Below the pieces are notes generated by a model that was not told the DNA's origin, did no database searches, and saw only the letters and a program-made list of their open reading frames with translations. Shown here piece by piece: positions 36,151-44,231 of a stretch of 58,740 bases of DNA. The DNA comes from Planctomycetota bacterium. GTDB taxonomy: Bacteria > Planctomycetota > UBA1135 > GCA-002748355. Each line of letters starts with the position of its first letter. Within the stretch, counting starts at the first letter, position 1. The position numbers and the translations under genes are program-made. The stretch covers positions 1 to 58,740 of the forward strand of contig JACKHW010000015.1 in the NCBI GenBank assembly GCA_020638795.1, in the 5' to 3' direction.

Positions 36151-36186
36151 CTGCACGACGAACATTCGCTGCACGACGAACATTCA
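36151..36186. repeat. 18-bp tandem duplication
   Basis: Two adjacent copies of an 18-base unit starting CTGCACGACGAACATTC (36151-36168 and 36169-36186) differ at one base. They lie between the divergent antiporter and ELW-repeat genes and could be a doubled operator or simple slippage. Confidence 0.7.
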
Positions 36187-36346
36187 CACAGCTGCGGGGC
36201 ACACGATCTACCCAAGCACGGTACAGTGAAGCCCTGGTCGCTGCCTGACGATCGTAGGACCGCACCCATTGCCGAATCCACCGTGACGTGGCACTGGCTC
36301 CGTAGACGCCCCGACGAGCAAGCGCTCGAAACGACAGGGATCCCTC

Positions 36347-39340
36347 ATGCAAAGCAGCAGACTCCGGCCCGTGGCGAGCCTCCTCGCCGCTCTCTCTCTC
36401 AGTGCACCTTGCGCGAGCAGCCAGAACCCAGCGCTTCTCAAGGACATCAATGCACAGGCGTACCAGGAGGTGCTCTCGGGTGAGCCCCGCGAATTGACGG
36501 TCGTCGGCGCTCTGACGTACTTCGTCGCAGAATCGCGTGCGGGCACGCAGGTCTGGCAGACCGACGGAACGAGTGCGGGCACCGTACCGGTCGCCGGCAG
36601 CGCTGCGAACCACACGATTTTCGGACCATCGGGACTGACGCGCTTCGGCACGCGATTGATGTTCTCGGGTTGGGATGACGTCCACGGCTTCGAGCCATGG
36701 ATCGTCGAGAACGGCAGCGCGCGCCTGCTCAAGGACGTCGTTCCCGGAAGCTTCAGTTCGGAACCGCGCGAGTTCTTCGTGCACGCCTCGATCCTCTACT
36801 TCTCGACGTGGGACTTCGCACAGAAGCAGACGGCGCTCTGGCGAAGCGACGGAACGACGAACGGCACTGCCATGGTTCTCGCGTTCCCGAGCACGGAAGA
36901 CCGGCGCAACTTCCAGTTCACGAGCGTCCGCAACCGCTTCTTCTTCACGGCACCGGACAGCCAGGGGCTGGATACGCTCTACGTGAGCGACGGAACCGCC
37001 GCGAACACCAAGCCCCTCGTCGCTGCGAGCGGTGCCGTCCGCTACGCGGCGCACCTGATCGGCTTCGGCACGCGCGTCTACTTCACGGCAAGCGATCCGA
37101 ATCTGGGTCGCGAAGTCTGGTCGAGCGACGGCACGAATGCGGGCACTGCGGTCTTCCTCGACATTCGCCCCGGCCCCGGGCCGTCCAACCCCGGCGCCTA
37201 CGCCGTCGCCTCAGGCAAGCTCTGGTTCGTCGCGAGCAACGACCCTGCGGGCTACGAACTCTGGGAATCGGACGGAACCGTCGCGGGCAGCAAGATTCAC
37301 GACCTCGTCCCCGGGCCTGTTTCGTCATATCCGCGGGAACTCACGGAAGTCGGTGGCAAGCTGTGGTTCGTCGCCAGTGACGCGAGCGGCGAGGAACCGT
37401 GGATCGCGGACGGCACCAACCCTCCCACTCGCGTTGCCGATGTGCTGCCTGGCTCCGGGTCGAGCAGCCCACACAGCTTCCTTGCGCTGAGCAACTGGGT
37501 CGTCTTTGCGGCGAATGGCACCAACGGGAAGAGACTCTTCCTGAGCGCCGGAAGCGCCACGAGCACGCGAGAACTCTCGTCCGTGACACCGACCTTCGGA
37601 GTGGCGCACGATCGCGAGATCGTGGCCCATGGCCCAATCCTGCTCTTCCAAGGAGACGCGGGTCAGGGGCTCGGCTCCGAACTCTATCGAAGCTTGCCGG
37701 TCGTGAGCAGCACGACACTCATCGCGAACCTTCACGAGTACCTACCGGGAGAAACTCAGCCGACCCAGATCTCGGCGTTCTCGGTGATCGGTGACAAGGT
37801 CTACTTCGGTGCGAACGACGGCGTGAACGGCATCGAACCTTGGGTGAGCGATGGAACGGCGGCGGGCACGCAGCTTCTCGGCAACCTCTTCACGTCCGGC
37901 GGCGGGAGCTTCCCGGCGGGGTTCACAGCAACAGCGCGCGGCGTCGTCTTCTCTGCCTACGACGCGATTCATGGCAACGAGCTTTGGATCACGAGGGGAA
38001 GTGCAGCGACCACGAAACTCCTCGTCGACATCGAACCAGGCAGCCGCTCAGGAGGGCCGACGAACTTCGTCAGGCTCGGCAGCAAGGTCTATTTCCGCGC
38101 GACGAACAACTACAGGAGCACGCTCTACGAGACCGACGGTAGCGTGGCGGGTACGCGAGCGATCACGCAAGTGATTACGACTTCACCGATCGTCCGCATG
38201 CACGACGCGCTCTATTGGCTGAGTACGTCGGGCCTCATGCGCAGCGACGGAACAGCCGCGGGGACGAAGTCCATCGCCGCGATCTTCAGTTCGCAGAACG
38301 CTGGCCCGGCGCCGATGTGCGTCGTCGGTAATCGACTCTTCGTTTTGGCGGCGACAGCCACAACCGGACTCGAACTCTGGGTCTGCGACGGCAACACCGC
38401 GACCCTCGTCGCCGACATCATCCCTGGTTACTTGGACGCGGCACCCAAGAGTCTGACCGCGGTCGGCGGTTTTGCTTTTTTCACGGCGGCAACGAACAGC
38501 GGACGCGAACTATGGCGCAGTGACGGGACCGCTGCCGGCACCGTTCTCGTGCGCGACATCCACCCCGGCTACAACAGCTCCAACCCAACAGGGCTGATGG
38601 CGGTCGGAGAGGAGTGTTGGTTCTCCGCCTTCTCGCCCGGGACCGTCGGCATCTGGAAGAGTGACGGCACCACTGCCGGCACGACGCTGGTCCACGCGAC
38701 GACGAACTCACAACCGTGGATCCTCGGGCGCATCGGGGATCGCGTGCTGTTCACCGAGGCGGAGGCGGGCTACCAGCCGAACTACCCGGGCTTCACCGTG
38801 GATCGACTTACGGGCAAGGTGACCGCGCTCGTGACCGCGAACAAGGATCCGGTCTACATCGATCAGGCCTGGAACTTCGATGCCATCCTCGCTCGAGGCA
38901 CACTCTTCTTCGAAGCCAGGTCCGACGTGAGGGCGACGGAACTCCACACGTGGTTCGCGGGAGCGAGCACGGAATCCGTCGGAACGAGCTGCGCCGGGAC
39001 CGGTCGCATTCCGAGGCTCGACGCCACCGATCCACACCTGGGGCAAACCTGGACGATCGCGGGGAACGGCTTCGCTCAGGCTCGCGCCTCGATCGTCTTC
39101 TTCGGCGCTCCCGTGGTCTCGCCGTACGAACTCGCTGGCGGCTGCCAGCTGTACGTCGACCTCGCGACGTTCACCGTGCTCGGCGGTCGGGTGGGCTCGA
39201 GTTGGACGTTTGCGACAGCGTTGCCCAACGATCCCCGCGTGATCGGCATCACGATCACCGTGCAGGCCTTCCAGCTCGCGAACGATCGCAGCATCGGCTT
39301 GGACTTGTCCGCAGCGATGCACGCGACGTTCGGGCGCTGA
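36347..39340 (+). CDS. Secreted ELW..DGT..GT repeat protein with C-terminal module
   Basis: A 997-residue exported protein. The signal peptide is about residues 1-26 (LLAALSLSAPCASSQ). Some 15 repeats of about 45-55 residues follow, with the core ELWxSDGTxxGTxxVxDI (for example ELWRSDGTAAGTVLVRDI and EPWVSDGTAAGTQLLGNL), a hyalin-like repeat common in secreted bacterial proteins and probably beta-structured. Some copies are degenerate (RLFLSAGSATSTREL). The final 110 residues, from CAGTGRIPRLDATDPHLGQ, match the end module found in the M64, subtilisin and CHRD proteins. Likely an extracellular or surface protein; function unknown. A TACAGT -10-like hexamer occurs at 36222-36227. Confidence 0.8.
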   Translation: MQSSRLRPVASLLAALSLSAPCASSQNPALLKDINAQAYQEVLSGEPRELTVVGALTYFVAESRAGTQVWQTDGTSAGTVPVAGSAANHTIFGPSGLTRFGTRLMFSGWDDVHGFEPWIVENGSARLLKDVVPGSFSSEPREFFVHASILYFSTWDFAQKQTALWRSDGTTNGTAMVLAFPSTEDRRNFQFTSVRNRFFFTAPDSQGLDTLYVSDGTAANTKPLVAASGAVRYAAHLIGFGTRVYFTASDPNLGREVWSSDGTNAGTAVFLDIRPGPGPSNPGAYAVASGKLWFVASNDPAGYELWESDGTVAGSKIHDLVPGPVSSYPRELTEVGGKLWFVASDASGEEPWIADGTNPPTRVADVLPGSGSSSPHSFLALSNWVVFAANGTNGKRLFLSAGSATSTRELSSVTPTFGVAHDREIVAHGPILLFQGDAGQGLGSELYRSLPVVSSTTLIANLHEYLPGETQPTQISAFSVIGDKVYFGANDGVNGIEPWVSDGTAAGTQLLGNLFTSGGGSFPAGFTATARGVVFSAYDAIHGNELWITRGSAATTKLLVDIEPGSRSGGPTNFVRLGSKVYFRATNNYRSTLYETDGSVAGTRAITQVITTSPIVRMHDALYWLSTSGLMRSDGTAAGTKSIAAIFSSQNAGPAPMCVVGNRLFVLAATATTGLELWVCDGNTATLVADIIPGYLDAAPKSLTAVGGFAFFTAATNSGRELWRSDGTAAGTVLVRDIHPGYNSSNPTGLMAVGEECWFSAFSPGTVGIWKSDGTTAGTTLVHATTNSQPWILGRIGDRVLFTEAEAGYQPNYPGFTVDRLTGKVTALVTANKDPVYIDQAWNFDAILARGTLFFEARSDVRATELHTWFAGASTESVGTSCAGTGRIPRLDATDPHLGQTWTIAGNGFAQARASIVFFGAPVVSPYELAGGCQLYVDLATFTVLGGRVGSSWTFATALPNDPRVIGITITVQAFQLANDRSIGLDLSAAMHATFGR

Positions 39341-39353
39341 AAGAAACCTCACC

Positions 39354-42239
39354 TCATTGCCAGTGGATGCCGACGTCGCCGATCGTCAGTTCGAGAGCAT
39401 GCGACACGGCCATGCCGAACGAGTTCGCACCGATGTCGAAGGAACCGATCTGAGCGAAGACCTTCACGCCGAGGTTGGATGGGCTGTTCGGGATGTTCCA
39501 CGTGTTCCGCACTCGGCCGACGGAATCCGCGACCAAGAACAGCGACGCCTCGTTGGACGCGAGGACGAAGCAGCCGGGCGCACCTAGCGGAGTCATGTCG
39601 AACGGCAACGGCGTCGTGCCGGACATGGTGCGCGACAATCCGAGGTTGAGCAGCACGCCGGAGTTCTGCAGGCACTGCTCGCCGAAGAAAGTCACCGGTC
39701 GACCGACACCAGGCCAACCGATCGTCGAAAGGCGCGGCGTGGCGCCCGTTCCGTCGACGTGTTCGAGCCGCAGCACGGAGCCACGGCCGACACCGATCGA
39801 CCCCGTTCCGAACGTCGTCGATCCGTAGACGATTGCCGTGTTGCCGTTCATCACAGAGTCGACCCAGTAACTGCGACGTGCCTCACCAGGGTTTGCGGTG
39901 GTCACACCACAATCGCGAATCTCGTTGTTGAACACCGAGAATTCGATCAGCACGTTGCGTCCTACCTGCGGGGTGTAGCTGAACACGTTGTCGAAAGGAA
40001 TCGTGAACAGGAAGCTCGCCGGGTTCGTGTTGGGAGCTGCCGGCACGGGCGGAAGCGTGATCCACTGACGCGGCAGCACGGTCGTCCAGCCGCTCGTGAA
40101 ATTGTTGGCGAACGTCGACGAGAGCGTGTTGATCGTACGCGTCGTGTAGCCCATGCGAATCTGGATCTCGACGCTACCCCCTGGAGGATTGGCGACGACG
40201 CCATCGTCCTGACGGAAGCTCACGCCCGTGTACGTGCGTGCGACCGGTTGCTCGCTGCCCTGCAGGAGTTGTTGCACGCGGTTGGTGGACGAACCGGGAT
40301 ACGCGTCGGTCACAGGGGCCAGGGAGCGCGTGTTGCCCATCGCCGTAGCGTTCGCTGCAGGCAGGATCGTGCCGTTCGCGAACGGACCGGTTCCTGCACA
40401 GCCTTGGCCGTAGGCGGTGACGTTGCCCTCGACGGATTCACCGGTGTGAGCGACCGCGAAGTAGTTGGGCTGTCCGAGATTCTGAACCGTTTGAGGCGAG
40501 CAAACGATCCAGAGTCGCCCCGTCAGAGGAGCGGTGAACGTCACCTTGCGATACAGCGTTCGCACGGTGTTCGGATCGTATGAGTCCGCAATCGTCGTGA
40601 AGGTCGGTTGGTACTGCATCACGCGCATGCGGAAGTCGCCCCAGTTCGTATTGTTGTACGGCGCGGTGCGATTCCAGACACAGACGGCCGTGTACACGCG
40701 TCCCTGGGTCACTTCCATCGGGAAGGGACAATCGGCCCCGAGTGAGTTCGTAGTGTGAAACCACGTCGCGACGTTCGTCGAAGCACGACGAGCGAGATCG
40801 ACCGCGAGGTCGTCGCGGAGGAATCCCTGGCCGAAGTTGTTGACTCCCATCGTGGGATTCTGCGAGGCAATGCTCTCGGTCGATGCGAGCAAGATGGCCT
40901 TCGTCTCGAGAGCAGAGAGCGCAGGGTTCGTGCTCCGAACCAAGGTCGCTGCGCCAGCGACCTGCGGTGCCGCGAACGACGTACCGCTTGCGCCGTAGTA
41001 CGACGACTCATCGCTATGACGCGCCATCAATGCGAACGCGCCGCATCCCGTGATGTCCGGCCACGATCGATTGACGCATGCCGCATTCGGCAGAGGGCCG
41101 AACGACGAGAACGACGCCATGACCTTCGAGTACGTCGAGCATGCACCGACCGCCAGCCCGTTGACACAAGACTGACTGTTGCCGGCAGGGTTCGAAGTAT
41201 TCCCATCGTTGCCTGCTGCAACCGTCACGAGGACGTCCATGTCGTTCGCGAGCGCATCGAGCGCTTGTTGCACGGCATTCGTCGGATTCGGGCTGCCCGA
41301 GTAGCTGTTGTTGGCAACCTTGATGTCGTGCACATTCGTCAGCTTGTGCTGGAACATCGTCTGCCACGCGCTCTGGAGCGTGGACGTGTTCGAGTTGCCG
41401 TTCGCGAAGTCGGCGATCGAGTATCCGACTTTTTGCGCATCGGGTGCATGACCGTCGCTGTTGAACAGACCGGTCCACGCAGAGCCAGCAGCGACGCTTG
41501 CCACACCCGTACCATGCAAGTCCGGGATGTTGAACGCTTGCGCACCGATTCGGTGCTGGTTCGACGTCGGCAACAGGTTGTTCGCCGCAGTCTTGATCCC
41601 ATTCCGGAAGAACGTCTGGTGCGGTTGGCCCGAACTCTGATAGTTGGAGTCGAACGAGCCGTCCATGATCGCGACGATGGCATTCGCTCCACGCTCGCCG
41701 CTCGCCTGCACGGCATCCGCATTGTGATTCGACGCATCGGTCGAACTCGGGATGTACATCGAAGCACCACCCGAACGGAGCGGTGCGTAGGCAATCTCGG
41801 GCTCGAGCGTGGCCACCTCTTCCATCTTGGCGATGTCCTGGAGCTTGGCGCGAGGCACTTCGATCAAGCATCCGTGATTGATCCACCAACGACGCAAGAT
41901 GCGACCGCCGAGCGCTTTCAGCTTGTCTTCGAAGGGTTGCTGGTCGACGACGACGAGTCGTTCGTACTTCTCGACGAGCGCCTTCCCGATCTCTTCACGT
42001 CGACCATCGCGCAGCGCGGCACGCGCTTCGCTGAGGTCGAAGCTTCGCTTCTGCATCGTGACGATCCACTGCTCGGTGTCGGGCTGCGCGCCAGCGCGCC
42101 CATGCTGGGTCAGATCGAAACGTAGACCTTGCATCGGCCGAGCCCCGACCGGTTTCGGCGACGTCTGATCTTGCGCACCGAGGAACGCTGTCGTCACCAA
42201 GAGCGGCAACGTCAGACGCGATAGATACCTGTAGTTCAT
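39354..42239 (-). CDS. Secreted subtilisin-like serine protease (S8) with C-terminal modules
   Basis: A 961-residue exported protease. Signal peptide about residues 1-22. A propeptide-like domain follows, including KALGGRILRRWWINHGCLIEVP, typical of an inhibitor I9-like fold. The catalytic domain runs about 165-470: Asp193 (AIMDGSFD), His242 (HGTGVAS), oxyanion Asn344 (AAGND) and Ser421 (GTSFAAPQVAGA). A beta-rich segment follows, then one copy of the roughly 190-residue module found twice in the M64 protein (VQQLLQGSEQPVARTYTGVSFR ... NVLIEF), and the shared end module finishing FGMAVSHALELTIGDVG. The ATG at 42239 has AGGAGAAG about eight bases upstream. Confidence 0.9.
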   Translation of the reverse strand: MNYRYLSRLTLPLLVTTAFLGAQDQTSPKPVGARPMQGLRFDLTQHGRAGAQPDTEQWIVTMQKRSFDLSEARAALRDGRREEIGKALVEKYERLVVVDQQPFEDKLKALGGRILRRWWINHGCLIEVPRAKLQDIAKMEEVATLEPEIAYAPLRSGGASMYIPSSTDASNHNADAVQASGERGANAIVAIMDGSFDSNYQSSGQPHQTFFRNGIKTAANNLLPTSNQHRIGAQAFNIPDLHGTGVASVAAGSAWTGLFNSDGHAPDAQKVGYSIADFANGNSNTSTLQSAWQTMFQHKLTNVHDIKVANNSYSGSPNPTNAVQQALDALANDMDVLVTVAAGNDGNTSNPAGNSQSCVNGLAVGACSTYSKVMASFSSFGPLPNAACVNRSWPDITGCGAFALMARHSDESSYYGASGTSFAAPQVAGAATLVRSTNPALSALETKAILLASTESIASQNPTMGVNNFGQGFLRDDLAVDLARRASTNVATWFHTTNSLGADCPFPMEVTQGRVYTAVCVWNRTAPYNNTNWGDFRMRVMQYQPTFTTIADSYDPNTVRTLYRKVTFTAPLTGRLWIVCSPQTVQNLGQPNYFAVAHTGESVEGNVTAYGQGCAGTGPFANGTILPAANATAMGNTRSLAPVTDAYPGSSTNRVQQLLQGSEQPVARTYTGVSFRQDDGVVANPPGGSVEIQIRMGYTTRTINTLSSTFANNFTSGWTTVLPRQWITLPPVPAAPNTNPASFLFTIPFDNVFSYTPQVGRNVLIEFSVFNNEIRDCGVTTANPGEARRSYWVDSVMNGNTAIVYGSTTFGTGSIGVGRGSVLRLEHVDGTGATPRLSTIGWPGVGRPVTFFGEQCLQNSGVLLNLGLSRTMSGTTPLPFDMTPLGAPGCFVLASNEASLFLVADSVGRVRNTWNIPNSPSNLGVKVFAQIGSFDIGANSFGMAVSHALELTIGDVGIHWQ

Positions 42240-42549
42240 GAATGTTCTTCTCCTGAAGCCCCTTCGACGATGCGGGGGCCCTGGAGGCAGGATCAGAACG
42301 TCGGTGCCGTAACGAGTCTTTTTTGGCGACTCGGCGCATCTAGAAACGAAACGCCCGGCAGCCGCGAGTGCAGATCGCACACTGCGGTCGGAGGGTTCGC
42401 TGCGCGACTCACCTGAACGTTCCCATACAAGGCGATGTCGCGCCAACACACGGCGACGACGCGCGTACCAAGACGCATGTCTCCGGACAGCGCGCTAGCG
42501 CTAGCCGCGCGCTGACCGACTCCTTCTCGAGTCCCACCAGGATCTCATC
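42240..42549. other. 310-bp divergent intergenic region
   Basis: It should carry promoters for the subtilisin-like gene (minus) and the CHRD gene (plus). It holds a 6-bp hairpin with a T-rich loop (CGAGTC 42313-42318 / GACTCG 42328-42333) and a 12-bp perfect palindrome GCTAGCGCTAGC (42494-42505), 45 bases before the CHRD start, embedded in a longer imperfect palindrome. No gene is seen. Confidence 0.5.
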
Positions 42550-44079
42550 ATGACTGTCCAATCGCGCACGAGCCTCGTACTGCTCGCTTCTCTCTCGCTC
42601 ACGACCCTCGCCGCAGCTCAGGTCGAGTACTACTCCGCCAGGTTGACCGGCGAACAAGAGGTCCCTCCAGTCACGACCAATGCCACGGGCTGGGGTGTCG
42701 TCCGTCTCGATGCAACGAGCGGAGCCGTCTCCGTCTACATGCAGTCCTTCGGCATGACCGGCACGGCGGCCCACATCCATCTCGCCCCGCGTGGCTCCAA
42801 CGGCGGGGTCCTCGTCGGCCTGACAGGCGGGCCATTGCGTTGGACCGGTAACGGTACGCTCACTCCGGCGCAGGTGTCGGCGCTTCGCACCGGCGGTTGT
42901 TATCTCAATGCCCACTCGGCACTCAGCCCGAGCGGCGAGATCCGAGGGCAGATCGTCGAAGCGTCGAGTGCGCGCTTTCTCGCGACGATGGACGGGAGTC
43001 AGGAAGTTCCGCCCAATCGATCGACGGAGACTGGCGAAGCCGTGGCCTTCTTGCACGAACCCGACAACGTCGTGATGTACGTCGTGCGCACGACGATGGG
43101 ATCGCGTGCCACGGCAGCACACTTCCATGCGGCTACGACGGGGAACAACGGTTCCGTCGTCTTTCCGCTGAACGGCGCGGGAGACTATTGCGGCGTGTCT
43201 CGGCGTCTGAGTGCTGCCGAGGTGACGGCTCTCAAGTCCGGAGGCATGTATGTCAACGTGCACAGCGCGACTTTCCCTGGTGGGGAGATCCGCGGCCAAG
43301 TTCTCGCACCCAGTGGTGACGAACTGTTCTCGGGCACGCTTTCCGGTAGCAACGAGGTTCCGCCCAATGCGTCGAACGCGGGCGGGGCAGCCTGTGTCGA
43401 ACTCACGACGCGCGGCACACTCCGCTACACGGTAACGACGGCCGGCGTCGTCGCGACTGCAGCTCATATTCACCGTGCACCGACAGGCACGAACGGTCCC
43501 GTCGTGTTCCCTTTGGCCGGCGGTCCGTCGGTGTTCACGGGCGAAACCACCGTGCTCAGCGCAGCCGACCTCACGGATCTCCGCAGTGGCAACTTCTACG
43601 TCAACGTGCACTCGTCGACGTTCCCGGGTGGCGAGATCCGGACCCAGCTCGCAGGCGCGGCGCGCCCGACGACGTTCGGCGGCGCATGCCCGACGAGCCT
43701 GCGCGAGTTGCCCGAGATCCACGGCAACGGTCTGCCATGCCGAGGAACGTCGTTCGACGTCGAAATCGCCGGCGGGCTGCCTTCGTCCGCGGCGGCGCTG
43801 ATGTGGGGCTTGTCACGCGACTTCGCACTCAACGCGCGCCTTCCGCTCGCGCTCGACGGACTCGGCATGCAGGACTGCGTTCTGCTCGTGGACCTCACAC
43901 AGTTGCCCGTACTCGCGACACCGACCGATGCGCGCGGCTGTGGCGGCATCGCGATCCAGGTGCCCTACCTTCCGTCGCTTCGCGGGGTCTCCGTCTACTT
44001 CCAGTGGCTCGTGCTCGACCGCGCCGCCAATGCGTTCGGGCTCGTGACGAGTAACGGGCTCATGGCGACCATCGAGTGA
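42550..44079 (+). CDS. Secreted protein with three CHRD domains
   Basis: A 509-residue exported protein. Signal peptide about residues 1-23 (LASLSLTTLAAAQ). Three CHRD domains follow (about 26-135, 138-255 and 258-372). Each has the domain's opening E-V-P-P (EQEVPPV, SQEVPPN, SNEVPPN), a histidine pair (AAHIHLAPRG, AAHFHAATTG, AAHIHRAPTG) and a closing NxHS...GEIR (NAHSALSPSGEIRGQ, NVHSATFPGGEIRGQ, NVHSSTFPGGEIRTQ). The remaining 135 residues, from FGGACPTSLRELP, are the end module shared with other secreted proteins. The function of bacterial CHRD proteins is not established. AGGA lies about eight bases before the ATG. Confidence 0.9.
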   Translation: MTVQSRTSLVLLASLSLTTLAAAQVEYYSARLTGEQEVPPVTTNATGWGVVRLDATSGAVSVYMQSFGMTGTAAHIHLAPRGSNGGVLVGLTGGPLRWTGNGTLTPAQVSALRTGGCYLNAHSALSPSGEIRGQIVEASSARFLATMDGSQEVPPNRSTETGEAVAFLHEPDNVVMYVVRTTMGSRATAAHFHAATTGNNGSVVFPLNGAGDYCGVSRRLSAAEVTALKSGGMYVNVHSATFPGGEIRGQVLAPSGDELFSGTLSGSNEVPPNASNAGGAACVELTTRGTLRYTVTTAGVVATAAHIHRAPTGTNGPVVFPLAGGPSVFTGETTVLSAADLTDLRSGNFYVNVHSSTFPGGEIRTQLAGAARPTTFGGACPTSLRELPEIHGNGLPCRGTSFDVEIAGGLPSSAAALMWGLSRDFALNARLPLALDGLGMQDCVLLVDLTQLPVLATPTDARGCGGIAIQVPYLPSLRGVSVYFQWLVLDRAANAFGLVTSNGLMATIE

Positions 44080-44086
44080 GGTCTGT

Positions 44087-44117
44087 CGGCGGTCGCACGA
44101 AAGCGACCGCCGCGTTT
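44087..44117 (+). terminator. Terminator hairpin after the CHRD gene
   Basis: GGCGGTCGC (44088-44096) pairs perfectly with GCGACCGCC (44103-44111) over a six-base loop, one more C-G pair extends it, and TTT follows at 44115-44117. It begins eight bases after the stop codon. Confidence 0.6.
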
Positions 44118-44231
44118 CGAGTTCGAGCGCAAGCACGAGGCGGCGACCGATCACGCTGCGCCAGCCTGTCGTCTTGCCGAGGTATCGAGCTTCCCGCCTG
44201 CGCATCTCTCGCCGCTCCGAATGCAGTCGCG

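Noticed and set aside
42240..42330. Riboswitch in the leader of the subtilisin-like gene
   Set aside because: The leader has a hairpin and a good ribosome-binding site, but no conserved core of a riboswitch class I know could be recognised.
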